64,000 nt of DNA from Pseudomonas sp. R28(2017) (GCF_002112505.1 NZ_NEHW01000003.1:186001-250000), one strand, 5' to 3'. Shown: positions 8,866-19,174, numbered from the stretch's first letter. Notes: a model not told the origin generated them from the letters alone. Program-made: numbers and translations.

Positions 8866-9468
8866 ATGTATCAACAGTCCCCTTCAATCGTTTTCGGGTT
8901 TCATGGCTGTGATCGTGAAGTCGATGAAGCCATACTGGCGGGTGAGCAGATATCACCCAGCAAAAATGATTATGACTGGCTCGGTGACGGCGCTTATCTT
9001 TGGGAAAACAGCCCAGAGCGTGCGTTGAGCTACGCCCACCTCATCAGGAAGTACAAGCGTGGGAAAGGATCAATAAAAGAACCCTACGTCGTTGGTGCAA
9101 TCATCGACCTCGGGCTGTGCCTCAACCTGACAGAGGAAGGTGCTCTGACAGAGCTTGGAGAAGCCTATCACCTGTTAGCTGCCAACACTGATGTTCTGCC
9201 CAAGAACAAGCCCGGCTTCTCAGGCGATCCTGACAACTTGAAAAGATTCCTCGACTGCGCTGTTTTCCAGTACCTCCACTCAGCCCGAGAGATTACAGGC
9301 CAAGAGCCCTACGAGTCGATTCGCTCGCCGTTTCTGGAGGGAGCCGAAATCTATCCGGGCACTTCGTTCAGGCAAGAAACCCACATTCAGATTTGCGTCC
9401 GCAACCTTGGTTGCATCAAAGGATACTTCCGCCCGTTGAATGCTGACGGCACTCCTTTTCAGCGCTGA
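8866..9468 (+). CDS. Putative ADP-ribosyltransferase-fold protein (DUF3990-like)
   Basis: 200 residues, soluble, no signal peptide. The N-terminus carries FGFHGCD (His13), then DYDWLGDGAYLWENSPERAL at 35-54, which resembles the G-x-G-h-Y-h-T/W-x(5)-A region of DUF3990 and other H-Y-E-type ADP-ribosyltransferase folds (Tyr44 as second residue). Near the C-terminus QETHIQICVRN (Glu171, Gln175) is a candidate third motif, followed by CIKGYFRP. Those assignments are pattern recognition, not a search result. If right, the protein could transfer ADP-ribose from NAD to a cell target, acting as a toxin or phage-defence effector held in check by the 57-residue partner directly upstream (TAA-ATG junction). 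G+C in a sampled 60-base line (8881) is about 50 percent, clearly below the neighbours. It could also be a non-enzymatic relative. Confidence 0.6.
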   Translation: MYQQSPSIVFGFHGCDREVDEAILAGEQISPSKNDYDWLGDGAYLWENSPERALSYAHLIRKYKRGKGSIKEPYVVGAIIDLGLCLNLTEEGALTELGEAYHLLAANTDVLPKNKPGFSGDPDNLKRFLDCAVFQYLHSAREITGQEPYESIRSPFLEGAEIYPGTSFRQETHIQICVRNLGCIKGYFRPLNADGTPFQR

Positions 9469-9559
9469 AAAGGCTGCCTCAAGACCATGGCACTGGAGAT
9501 TGCATGCCCAAGACGTACAGCCTGAATCTCCACTGCCATCGCCGCAGTAAAACTTCGCC

Positions 9560-10123
9560 TCACATCAGGGATGAAAGCTCGATCAGGGCAAATAGCTGCG
9601 CCACTCTGATCGCGGTACATATCAAAATCCAGACCCAGTTGCTCGCAGTAAAATGACCATTGCTCTCTCCCGCCACTTCACCGGCGGCAAGATTAATGCC
9701 TTTTTGCACGGACATCATCCACGCCACCCAAACCAGCTGAAAGATGAACCCCACCACATAAGAGGGCCACAGCTGATCTACAAGAACGACACTGACAACG
9801 AGACCCAGCAAACAGATGCCGTAGTAACCCAACGTCAGACTGAGGATGCTCCAGGCACAGGATTTACCTGAGAGGCGAATGTGTTCATCTACTCGCCTCA
9901 GCAACGGATAAATGAAGAATATTCCGAAAAAAGATCGCCAGAAAGGGCTTACATTTTCGCCCGTCCTGCCCCTATGCAGCCTCCAACTTTGATAAAAGCA
10001 ATACAACCAGTAAAAGCCCACGGTGAAGAATGTCATCACGCCAAGTTTCATGGGCGACACTACGAAAAAGGGCATTTCGAGATCCTGGGCTTTACCTGCA
10101 CTGCTATCAAGTACGTCAACCAT
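9560..10123 (-). CDS. Inner-membrane protein of unknown function (DUF4234-like architecture)
   Basis: 187 residues from the chosen start MVDVLDSSAGK, which has AAGGA upstream; a longer frame to 10204 adds 27 residues with no ribosome site and is rejected. After a short soluble N-terminus (FFVVSPMKLGVMTFFTVGFY) the protein alternates hydrophobic helices and short basic loops: WLYCFYQSWRLHRGRTGENV, SPFWRSFFGIFFIYPLL, then three more helices. The Y-W-L-Y-x-F-Y-x-x-W pattern followed by a G-E-x-(V/I)-S-P-F-W-R segment is typical of a widespread family of small bacterial membrane proteins with no assigned role. It converges on the ART-like gene at 8866 and lies in the same lower-GC islet. No signal peptide is evident. 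Function unknown. Confidence 0.75.
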   Translation of the reverse strand: MVDVLDSSAGKAQDLEMPFFVVSPMKLGVMTFFTVGFYWLYCFYQSWRLHRGRTGENVSPFWRSFFGIFFIYPLLRRVDEHIRLSGKSCAWSILSLTLGYYGICLLGLVVSVVLVDQLWPSYVVGFIFQLVWVAWMMSVQKGINLAAGEVAGESNGHFTASNWVWILICTAIRVAQLFALIELSSLM

Positions 10124-10361
10124 CAGAAGCGCTTCCTTGTGAACACCAAACGCGCATTCAAAACCAGTCAGTACTGGAGCCGCAGTAGTCCAGATACCAT
10201 GCAAATTGTAGGAATCATCTCGACGGTTAAGCGGTGCCAGCCGAGCACCTCATGCCCCCCACAATCTTCACCTTCTAAACCCATATCACCCAAACCTATT
10301 AACCTCCCCCCACCTCTCCCAACCCCCTAGACTCGCAGCATCCCGCCTCAGGACCGCCCCC

Positions 10362-12164
10362 ATGCCCGAGACCCTGCTCAGCCCCCGCAACCTCGCCTTC
10401 GAACTCTACGAAGTCCTCGACGCCGAAGCCCTGACCCAGCGCCCGCGCTTCGCCGATCACAGCCGCGAAACCTTCGACGCGGCCCTGACCACCGCCCGCA
10501 CCATCGCCGAAAAGTACTTCGCCCCGCACAACCGCAAAGCCGACGAAAACGAGCCGCGCTATGTGGACGGCCGCGCCGAACTGATCCCGGAGGTAAAGCC
10601 CGCCGTCGATGCCTTCCTCGAAGCCGGCTTCCTCAACGCCAACCGCGATTTCGAAGTCGGCGGCATGCAGTTGCCCAGCCTGGTCTCGCAGGCCTGCTTC
10701 GCCCACTTCCAGGCGGCCAACGCTGGCACCACGGCCTACCCGTTCCTGACCATGGGCGCCGCCAACCTCATCGAAAGCTTCGGCACCGACGAACAGAAGC
10801 GCCTGTACCTGCAGCCGATGATCGAAGGCCGCTACTTCGGCACCATGGCGCTGACCGAGCCCCACGCAGGTTCGTCGCTGGCCGATATCCGCACCCGCGC
10901 CGAACCCGCGGGCGATGGCACCTACCGGCTCAGGGGCAACAAGATTTTCATCTCCGGCGGCGACCACGAACTGTCGGAGAACATCGTGCACATGGTGCTG
11001 GCCAAGCTGCCGGACGCACCGCCCGGCGTCAAAGGCATTTCGCTGTTCATCGTGCCGAAGTACCTGGTCAACGAGGACGGCAGCCGCGGCCCGCGCAACG
11101 ACGTGCTGCTGGCCGGGCTGTTCCACAAGATGGGCTGGCGCGGCACCACCTCCACCGCGCTCAACTTTGGCGACAACGGCCAGTGCGTCGGCTACCTCGT
11201 CGGCCAGCCACACCAAGGCCTGGCGTGCATGTTCCAGATGATGAACGAGGCACGCATCGGCGTCGGCATGGGCGCGGTGATGCTCGGTTACGCGGGCTAC
11301 CTCTACTCCCTGGAATACGCTCGCCAGCGGCCCCAGGGTCGGCTGCCAGACAACAAGGATCCGCAAAGCCCCGCTGTGCCAATCATCGAACACACCGACG
11401 TGAAGCGCATGCTGCTGGCGCAGAAGGCTTATGTGGAAGGCGCCTTCGATCTGGGCTTGTATGCCGCACGGCTATTCGACGACACGCACACCGCCAGCGA
11501 CGAAAGCGCCCGTAAACAGGCCCAGGAACTGCTCGATTTGCTGACTCCGATCGTCAAGTCCTGGCCCTCGACCTTCTGCCTCAAGGCCAACGAAATGGCC
11601 ATCCAGATTCTCGGTGGCCACGGCTATACCCGCGAGTACCCGGTGGAGCAGTACTACCGCGACAACCGCCTGAACCCGATCCATGAAGGCACCGAGGGCA
11701 TCCAGTCGCTCGACCTGCTGGGCCGCAAGCTGGCGCAGAACAACGGTGCAGGCCTCAAGCAACTGATCCGCCTGATCGCCGCCACGGCCGAACGCGCCAG
11801 CCATCACCCAGGCCTGGACACCCTGCGCCAGCCGCTGGAGCAGTTGGTCAACCGCCTGCAGTCGGTGACCCTGGCACTGCTCGGCGACCTGGCCGAGGGC
11901 AAAGTCGCCGGTGCCTTGGCCAACTCGGCCCTGTACCTCAAGGCCTTCGGCCACTGCGTGATTGGCTGGCGCTGGCTGGAACAGGCGATCCACGCCGAAC
12001 GCGGCCTGCTCGAGGGCGCCCCCGCCGACCGCGACTTCTATCTCGGCAAGCTGCAGGCCGCACGTTATTTTCTGACCTGGGAAATCCCTGCCTGCCATAA
12101 TGAGCTGGCATTGCTCGAGGCACGCGACGACACGTGCCTGGCCATGCAGGACGGGTGGTTCTAG
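10362..12164 (+). CDS. Acyl-CoA dehydrogenase (about 600-residue class)
   Basis: 600 residues, the long class of acyl-CoA dehydrogenase with a C-terminal extension. The N-terminal helical domain is followed by the FAD/substrate motif YFGTMALTEPHAGSSLADI (about residues 156-175), the beta domain with GNKIFISGGDHEL, and the helical C-terminal domain with QILGGHGYTREYPVEQYYRD and NPIHEGTEGIQSLDLLGRK, where the Glu of HEGTEG is the usual catalytic base region. It would oxidise an acyl-CoA to the 2-enoyl-CoA, passing electrons to ETF. The chain length of the substrate cannot be told. The ATG follows a weak ribosome site; the ORF begins directly with MPETLLSP. It is followed after 31 bases by the TldD-like gene on the same strand, so co-transcription is likely although no functional link is obvious. 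Confidence 0.9.
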   Translation: MPETLLSPRNLAFELYEVLDAEALTQRPRFADHSRETFDAALTTARTIAEKYFAPHNRKADENEPRYVDGRAELIPEVKPAVDAFLEAGFLNANRDFEVGGMQLPSLVSQACFAHFQAANAGTTAYPFLTMGAANLIESFGTDEQKRLYLQPMIEGRYFGTMALTEPHAGSSLADIRTRAEPAGDGTYRLRGNKIFISGGDHELSENIVHMVLAKLPDAPPGVKGISLFIVPKYLVNEDGSRGPRNDVLLAGLFHKMGWRGTTSTALNFGDNGQCVGYLVGQPHQGLACMFQMMNEARIGVGMGAVMLGYAGYLYSLEYARQRPQGRLPDNKDPQSPAVPIIEHTDVKRMLLAQKAYVEGAFDLGLYAARLFDDTHTASDESARKQAQELLDLLTPIVKSWPSTFCLKANEMAIQILGGHGYTREYPVEQYYRDNRLNPIHEGTEGIQSLDLLGRKLAQNNGAGLKQLIRLIAATAERASHHPGLDTLRQPLEQLVNRLQSVTLALLGDLAEGKVAGALANSALYLKAFGHCVIGWRWLEQAIHAERGLLEGAPADRDFYLGKLQAARYFLTWEIPACHNELALLEARDDTCLAMQDGWF

Positions 12165-12195
12165 GGGGAGCCACCGTGAAAACGGAGGCTTCCAG

Positions 12196-13638
12196 ATGTT
12201 CGATTCCAGCGCCCTGCTGCGCCAGCGCTTCGCCGCGCTGCGCAGTACGGCCGAGTTGTTTTCCCTGCGCCATGTGAAGCAGTCGCACCAGGCGCTTTCG
12301 GTTCGCCGCAATGTGGCCGAACCGCCTATCTTCAGCCACGACGAGGGCGCCATGCTGACGGTGCGGGTCAATGGCGTGGAGGCCTATGCGGCCACCGCCG
12401 ACCTGTCACAGGCCGGCCTGCAACGGGCCCTGGAACAGGCCGAGGCATTGGCTCGGCAGATCGCCCGGCACAGCCTGCTCGACCTGCGCGGGCAGCCTGT
12501 GACCAGCGCGCGTCACGACCACATCTCGCCCAACTTCGACCAGCCGGTACCGAGCCTGGCCGACTGCCTGGGCCTGCTCGCCGGCGAATCGGCCAGCGTA
12601 CCCAAGGACAGCCGCCTGGTGGACTGGCAGGCCAGCCTGGGCTTGAGCCTGGTGGAGCAGACCTACCTGAACTCGGCTGGCGCCGAACTGCGCCACGCCC
12701 AGCGCTTCCTGTTCCCGGGCCTGAGCGTCACCGCCAGCGACGGCCAGGACAGCCAGAGCCGCAGCCTGGGCCGCGACAACTTCGGCCAGCAAGGCGGCTT
12801 CGAGATCGTCGAACGCTGTGGCCTGGTCGGCGCAGCCCGCCGGGTCGCCGATGACGCATTACAGCTGCTGCTGGCACCCAACACCCCAAGCGGCGCACGC
12901 GACCTGCTGCTGATGCCCGACCAGATGATGCTGCAGATCCACGAATCCATCGGCCACCCGCTGGAACTGGACCGCATCCTCGGTGACGAACGCAACTACG
13001 CGGGCACCAGCTTCGTCAAAGCCAGCGACTTCGGCCACCTGCAGTACGGCTCCAGCCTGCTCAACGTGACCTTCGACCCGACCATCGGCGAAGAGCTGGC
13101 CAGCTACAGCTTCGATGACGACGGTACGGCCGCCAGCAAGCAGTTCCTGATCCGCGATGGCCTGCTGGTGCGCCCGCTGGGCGGGGCCCTGTCACAGTTC
13201 CGTTCGGGCCTGGATGGCGTGGCCAACAGCCGTGCCTGCGGCTGGAACCGCGCGCCGATCGACCGCATGGCCAACCTCAATATCGAACCGGGCGACCAGT
13301 CCCTCGACCAGCTGATACAGGGCATCGAGCACGGCATCCTGATGCGCACCAACCGCTCCTGGTCCATCGACGATGCGCGCAACAAGTTCCAGTTCGGCTG
13401 CGAATGGGGCCAGTTGATCGAAAACGGCGAGCTCAAGGGCGTCGTCAAGAACCCCAACTACCGCGGCATCTCCGCGCAGTTCTGGCGCAACCTCGCGGCG
13501 GTCGGTGACCGCAGCACCTTCCAGGTCCTGGGCACGCCCAACTGCGGCAAGGGCGAACCCAACCAGGTGGTGCGAGTCGGGCATGCCGCGCCCGCCTGCG
13601 TGTTCCGCCAGATCGACGTATTCGGAGGAGACGCCTGA
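12196..13638 (+). CDS. TldD-like metalloprotease
   Basis: 480 residues from ATG at 12196, which follows AAACGGAGG; an upstream frame extension overlaps the previous gene and is rejected. The HExxxH zinc motif of the TldD/PmbA family is present as HESIGH (His249, His254) in LQIHESIGHPLELDR, and a Cys ligand region TPNCGKGEPNQ lies near the C-terminus. TldD is the catalytic subunit of a heterodimer with TldE/PmbA that trims peptides, for example microcin B17 leader and CcdA. The gene overlaps the next by one base (TGATG), so subunits are made in coupled fashion. Divergent in sequence from canonical TldD, so this is probably a second paralogous pair, as seen in many pseudomonads. Substrate unknown. 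Confidence 0.88.
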   Translation: MFDSSALLRQRFAALRSTAELFSLRHVKQSHQALSVRRNVAEPPIFSHDEGAMLTVRVNGVEAYAATADLSQAGLQRALEQAEALARQIARHSLLDLRGQPVTSARHDHISPNFDQPVPSLADCLGLLAGESASVPKDSRLVDWQASLGLSLVEQTYLNSAGAELRHAQRFLFPGLSVTASDGQDSQSRSLGRDNFGQQGGFEIVERCGLVGAARRVADDALQLLLAPNTPSGARDLLLMPDQMMLQIHESIGHPLELDRILGDERNYAGTSFVKASDFGHLQYGSSLLNVTFDPTIGEELASYSFDDDGTAASKQFLIRDGLLVRPLGGALSQFRSGLDGVANSRACGWNRAPIDRMANLNIEPGDQSLDQLIQGIEHGILMRTNRSWSIDDARNKFQFGCEWGQLIENGELKGVVKNPNYRGISAQFWRNLAAVGDRSTFQVLGTPNCGKGEPNQVVRVGHAAPACVFRQIDVFGGDA

Positions 13639-14957
13639 TGAAACACGTTTTCGAAGCCTTGATCGCGGGTGTCCTCCAGACGTTGCAAGCCGACGAGCAA
13701 TTTACCCTCGGCTACAGCGCCGAACAGTCACAATTCGTCCGTTTCAACCACGCCAAGGTGCGCCAGGCCGGCGAAGTGAGCCAGGCCAGTGCGCAACTGC
13801 GGTTGATCCGCGATGGCCGCCAGGCGGAACAGCAGGTGACCTTGAGTGGCGATGCGCAACTCGACCAGCAACGCCTGATCACAGCCTTGGAACAGTTGCG
13901 CCAGACCGTGCCGCTGCTGGCCATCGACCCGTACCTGCGCCTGGACGAAAGCGCATGGCACAGCCACAGCCAGCACGAGCAGCCGTTGCCCGAACTGAGC
14001 GAAGTGCTGGCCCTGCTCGAACGCGAGGCCGGCGACCTGGATCTGGTCGGCATCTACGCCGCCGGCCCGATCTGCCGGGGTTTCGCCAGCTCGTTCGGAG
14101 CCATTGGCTGGCACCAGGCCAACAGCTTCAACTTCGACTGGAGCCTGTTCCACGAAAACGCCGAGGCGGTGAAGGCCAACTATGCCGGCCAGCACTGGAG
14201 CGCCGACGACTTCACTGCCCGCTTGCGCCTGGCACGGGAACAGCTGGGTTTCCTCGGCCGCCCGGCAGTGACCCTCAAACCCGGCAGCTACCGCGCTTAC
14301 CTGGCCCCTGCGGCCATGGACGAAATCGCCGGCATGCTCTGCTGGGGTGGTTTCTCCGCACAGGCCCTGGCCACCGGCAACAGTGCCCTGCAGCGCCTGT
14401 ACAACGGCGATGCGCAACTGCACCCGATGGTGAGTTTCAGCGAACAGGTCAGCGGCTCGCTGAGCCCGGCATTCTCCGACGAGGGCTCACCGCGCCTGGA
14501 TGTACCGTTGATTCAGCAGGGTAAAGCGCTGCAACAGCTGGTCAGCGCCCGCAGCGCAGCGGAGTTCGCGTTGCTGGCCAATGGCGCCGACAGCTACGAG
14601 TCGCCGTGTGCGCTGAGCCTGGCGCCAGGCAGCCTGCCCAGCGAGCAGATCCTTGAGCGGCTCGATACCGGGCTGTACATCAGCAACCTGTGGTACCTCA
14701 ACTACTCTGACCTGCCAGCGGCCCGCATGACCGGGCTGACCCGCTTTGCCACGTTCTGGGTGGAGCACGGCGAGATCCAGGGGCCGGTGAGCACCATGCG
14801 CTTCGATGACAGCCTGTACAGCCTGCTTGGCAGCCAGCTGGAGGAATTGACCCGCGAGCGCGAGATGATCCTCTCGACCAGTACCTATGGACAGCGCAGT
14901 ACCGGGTCGAGTCATCTGCCGGGGGCGCTGGTCAAAGGGCTGACCCTGACATTGTGA
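13638..14957 (+). CDS. TldE/PmbA-like partner subunit
   Basis: 439 residues starting MKHVFEALIAG, with GGAGGAG just before the ATG. It has the PmbA/TldE fold: N-terminal QSQFVRFNHAKVRQAGEV, a central domain, and a C-terminal region GLYISNLWYLNYSDLPAARM followed by TRFATFWVEHGEIQGPV, which match TldE. The HExxxH metal motif present in the upstream gene is absent at the equivalent place (PAAMDEIAGMLCWGGF), as expected for the non-catalytic subunit. One-base overlap with the TldD-like gene indicates a fixed stoichiometric pair. It ends just before a REP pair. Assignment as the partner subunit is strong; the natural peptide substrate is not known. Confidence 0.86.
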   Translation: MKHVFEALIAGVLQTLQADEQFTLGYSAEQSQFVRFNHAKVRQAGEVSQASAQLRLIRDGRQAEQQVTLSGDAQLDQQRLITALEQLRQTVPLLAIDPYLRLDESAWHSHSQHEQPLPELSEVLALLEREAGDLDLVGIYAAGPICRGFASSFGAIGWHQANSFNFDWSLFHENAEAVKANYAGQHWSADDFTARLRLAREQLGFLGRPAVTLKPGSYRAYLAPAAMDEIAGMLCWGGFSAQALATGNSALQRLYNGDAQLHPMVSFSEQVSGSLSPAFSDEGSPRLDVPLIQQGKALQQLVSARSAAEFALLANGADSYESPCALSLAPGSLPSEQILERLDTGLYISNLWYLNYSDLPAARMTGLTRFATFWVEHGEIQGPVSTMRFDDSLYSLLGSQLEELTREREMILSTSTYGQRSTGSSHLPGALVKGLTLTL

Positions 14958-14965
14958 TTGGCCTT

Positions 14966-15048
14966 GCCGGCCTCTTCGCGGGCACGCCCGCTCCCACAGA
15001 TGTGATGCCGTACCTGTGGGAGCGGGCATGCCCGCGAAAGGGCCGGCA
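14966..15048. repeat. REP pair
   Basis: TTCGCGGGCACGCCCGCTCC then CACAG facing an inverted copy CTGTGGGAGCGGGCATGCCC then GCGAA. It lies between the tldE-like gene and the MFS gene and overlaps a spurious N-terminal extension of the latter. Confidence 0.93.
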
Positions 15049-15066
15049 CTGACGGAAGAGGAAGCC

Positions 15067-16494
15067 ATGCCCGAACGCACCCCGCTGGACCCCACCACCG
15101 CCCGCTGGCTGCCCTGGGTGGTGGCCATCGCCTTCTTCATGCAGTCCCTGGACGGCACCATCCTCAACACCGCCCTGCCGGCCATGGCCCGCTCGCTGGC
15201 CGAAGACCCGCTGCGCATGCAGGGCGTGATCATCGCCTACATGCTTACCGTGGCCCTGCTGATTCCCGCCTCCGGCTGGATCGCCGACCGCTTCGGCACC
15301 AAGCGCATCTTCTTCAGCGCCATCCTGCTGTTCAGCTTCGGCTCGCTGCTGTGCGCCGCGGCCAACAGCCTCGGCTTCCTGATCTTCGCCCGCATCGTGC
15401 AGGGCCTGGGCGGTGCGCTGATGCTGCCGGTCGGGCGCCTGGTGGTGTTGCGCGCCTACCCACGCACCGAGCTGGTGCGGATCATGAGTTTCATCACCAT
15501 CCCCGGCCTGCTCGGCCCGCTGCTGGGCCCGACCCTGGGCGGCTGGCTGGTGGAAATCCTCAGCTGGCACTGGATCTTCCTGCTCAACCTGCCAGTCGGT
15601 GCGCTGGGCTGCTATGCGGTGTGGAAGTTCATCCCCGACCTGCGCGGGGTCGAGCGCACCCGCTTCGACGGCCCCGGTTTCATCCTGTTCGGCGCGGCCA
15701 TGGTGCTGATCACCATCGCCATGGAAGGCCTGGGCGAGCTGCACCTGCCGCACCTGCGGGTGATGTTGCTGCTGTTCGCCGGCATGGCCTGCCTGGCCGC
15801 CTACTGGCTGCGCGCCGGGCGCGACCCGGAGCCACTGTTCTCGCCCAGCCTGTTCCGCGTGCGCACCTTCGCCATCGGCATCCTCGGCAACCTGTTCTCG
15901 CGCCTGGGCAGTGGCGCCCTGCCGTTCCTGGTGCCGCTGCTGCTGCAGGTGGCGCTGGGCTATTCACCGGCCGAGGCCGGCATGAGCATGATTCCGCTGG
16001 CCGCCTCGGCGATGCTCGCCAAGTCGGTCGCCCGGTCACTGATCGAGCGCCTGGGCTACCGCATCGTGCTGACCGGCAACACCTTGCTGCTGGGCATCCT
16101 GCTGGCCAGCCTGGGCCTGGTCGACGAACAGACGCCATACGCCGTGCTGCTGGTGCAGCTGGCCTTGCTTGGCGCGGTCAACTCGATGCAGTTCACGGCG
16201 ATGAACACGGTGACCCTGATCGACCTCGACGATGCCAGCGCCAGCAGCGGCAACAGCCTGCTGTCGGTGGTCGCGCAACTGTCGCTGAGCCTTGGCGTGG
16301 CCTGCGCCGGTGCCTTGCTCGGCGGTTTCACTGCGGCAGGCAGTGCCGAGGGTGTGGAGACCACCTTGGGGGCGTTCCAGCTAACCTTCGTCACCATCGG
16401 GGTGATGGCCATGCTGGCGGCGGCGATCTTCCTGCAATTGTCGCCGACGGACGGAAGGCGTGCCCGTCGTCCGGAACAACACATGGAGTCGTAG
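15067..16494 (+). CDS. MFS exporter, DHA2 (14-helix) family, MdtD-like
   Basis: 475 residues from MPERTPLDPTTARWLPW, with GAAGAGGAAGCC as ribosome site. A longer frame from 15016 would translate REP sequence and is rejected. The family motifs are plain: LDGTILNTALPAMARSL (motif D1 of DHA2), GWIADRFGTKRIF (motif A), GRLVVLRAYPR, and GLLGPLLGPTLGGWLVE (motif C of drug:H+ antiporters). Length is close to E. coli MdtD (471). It should export small drug-like or metabolite substrates in exchange for protons; the substrate is not deducible. No membrane-fusion partner is adjacent. The stop lies about 65 bases before dbpA, on the same strand. Confidence 0.9.
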   Translation: MPERTPLDPTTARWLPWVVAIAFFMQSLDGTILNTALPAMARSLAEDPLRMQGVIIAYMLTVALLIPASGWIADRFGTKRIFFSAILLFSFGSLLCAAANSLGFLIFARIVQGLGGALMLPVGRLVVLRAYPRTELVRIMSFITIPGLLGPLLGPTLGGWLVEILSWHWIFLLNLPVGALGCYAVWKFIPDLRGVERTRFDGPGFILFGAAMVLITIAMEGLGELHLPHLRVMLLLFAGMACLAAYWLRAGRDPEPLFSPSLFRVRTFAIGILGNLFSRLGSGALPFLVPLLLQVALGYSPAEAGMSMIPLAASAMLAKSVARSLIERLGYRIVLTGNTLLLGILLASLGLVDEQTPYAVLLVQLALLGAVNSMQFTAMNTVTLIDLDDASASSGNSLLSVVAQLSLSLGVACAGALLGGFTAAGSAEGVETTLGAFQLTFVTIGVMAMLAAAIFLQLSPTDGRRARRPEQHMES

Positions 16495-16558
16495 GGCGAA
16501 TGGCCACGAGGCTGGTAGACTGTGCGGCATTTTTCGCTTCGCAACGCAGGCCCGCCTC

Positions 16559-17941
<1,383 letters not shown>

Positions 17942-17950
17942 TCATTCTTG

Positions 17951-17969
17951 GGGGCCGCTGGGCGGCCCC
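17951..17969 (+). terminator. GC hairpin after dbpA (weak terminator candidate)
   Basis: GGGGCCGC, loop TGG, GCGGCCCC, ten bases after the dbpA stop. There is no T-run, so it may only stabilise the 3' end or attenuate read-through into the next gene. Confidence 0.4.
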
Positions 17970-17992
17970 GGCAATTCCGAAGAGGTAACACC

Positions 17993-19174
17993 GTGCACTC
18001 CACCGACGTGATCATCCTCGGCGCCGGCGCCGCCGGTCTGATGTGCGCCCAGCTCAGCGCCCGCCGTGGCCGCCGGGTGCTGCTGCTCGACCACGCCAAC
18101 AAGCCCGGCAAGAAGATCCTCATGTCCGGCGGAGGGCGCTGCAACTTCACCAACATGTACACCGAACCGGCCAACTTCCTCTCGCAGAATGCGCACTTCT
18201 GCAAGTCGGCCCTGGCCCGCTACACCCAGTGGGACTTCATCGAGCTGGTGAGCAAGCACGGCGTGCCGTACCACGAGAAGAAGCTCGGCCAGCTGTTCTG
18301 CGACAACAAGGCCAGCGACATCCTCGACATGCTGCTGGCCGAATGCGATGACGCTGGCGCCGAAATCCGCATGCACACCAGCATCGAACACATCGAGAAG
18401 ACCGAAACCGGCTACCTGCTGCAAACCAGCGGTGGCCAGTTCGCCTGCCAGTCGCTGGTGATCGCCACCGGCGGCCTGTCGATCCCGACCCTGGGCGCCA
18501 CCGGCTTCGGTTACCAGGTCGCCCGCCAGTTCGGCCACACCCTGCTGCCGACCCGCGCCGGGCTGGTGCCGTTCACCATCACCGAGCCCCAACTCAAGGC
18601 ACTGTGCACCGAGTTGTCGGGCACCTCGCTGGACTGCACAGCCAGCTGCAACGGCACCAGCTTCCGCGAGAACCTGCTGTTCACCCATCGCGGCCTCAGT
18701 GGCCCGGCGATCTTGCAGATCTCGTCGTTCTGGGAAGCCGGCGACACCGTGGAGATCAACCTGCTGCCCGATCGCGACGCGCTGAGCTGGTTGCAGCAGA
18801 TGCAGGCCGAGCGCGCCAATGCCGAACTGAAGACCGTGCTGGGCGAGGTGTTCACCCGCAAGCTGGCCAACCTGCTGGCCGAGCAGTGGTTCGAGTCGCG
18901 GCCGATGAAGCAGTACACCCCGGCGGAACTGGCGCAGATCGCCGAAAAACTGGCGAACTGGCAGGTGGTGCCAGCCGGTACCGAAGGCTACCGCACTGCC
19001 GAAGTGACTCTCGGTGGCGTTGACACCCGCGAAGTATCGTCCAAGACCATGGAATCGCTGAAAAGCCCCGGCCTGTACTTCATCGGCGAGGTACTCGACG
19101 TCACCGGCCACCTGGGCGGTTTCAATTTCCAGTGGGCCTGGGCATCCGCCAACGCCGCTGCGCAGTTCGTGTAG
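17993..19174 (+). CDS. HI0933/BaiN-type NAD(P)/FAD-dependent flavoprotein
   Basis: 393 residues from GTG at 17993, preceded by AGAGG with a 7-base gap. The N-terminal dinucleotide fold DVIILGAGAAGLMCAQLSAR is followed by the family-specific NKPGKKILMSGGGRCNFTN at about 38-56, and the C-terminus has AEVTLGGVDTREVSSKTMES then SPGLYFIGEVLDVTGHLGGF, the second FAD-binding signature of the HI0933 family (E. coli YhiN). Length is standard (about 390-400). The family is abundant but its substrates are poorly defined; some relatives reduce unsaturated acids (BaiN). No partner gene is apparent. The next gene starts 83 bases downstream on the same strand. Confidence 0.9.
   Translation: MHSTDVIILGAGAAGLMCAQLSARRGRRVLLLDHANKPGKKILMSGGGRCNFTNMYTEPANFLSQNAHFCKSALARYTQWDFIELVSKHGVPYHEKKLGQLFCDNKASDILDMLLAECDDAGAEIRMHTSIEHIEKTETGYLLQTSGGQFACQSLVIATGGLSIPTLGATGFGYQVARQFGHTLLPTRAGLVPFTITEPQLKALCTELSGTSLDCTASCNGTSFRENLLFTHRGLSGPAILQISSFWEAGDTVEINLLPDRDALSWLQQMQAERANAELKTVLGEVFTRKLANLLAEQWFESRPMKQYTPAELAQIAEKLANWQVVPAGTEGYRTAEVTLGGVDTREVSSKTMESLKSPGLYFIGEVLDVTGHLGGFNFQWAWASANAAAQFV

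Noticed and set aside
8523..10330. Prophage or insertion element remnant
   Set aside because: No integrase, transposase, terminal repeats or attachment-site duplication seen at the borders.
15016..15066. N-terminal extension of the MFS gene
   Set aside because: It would translate REP sequence and the better ribosome site is before 15067.
17951..17969. Strong terminator after dbpA
   Set aside because: Stem is good but no T-run is present, so it is kept only as a weak candidate.
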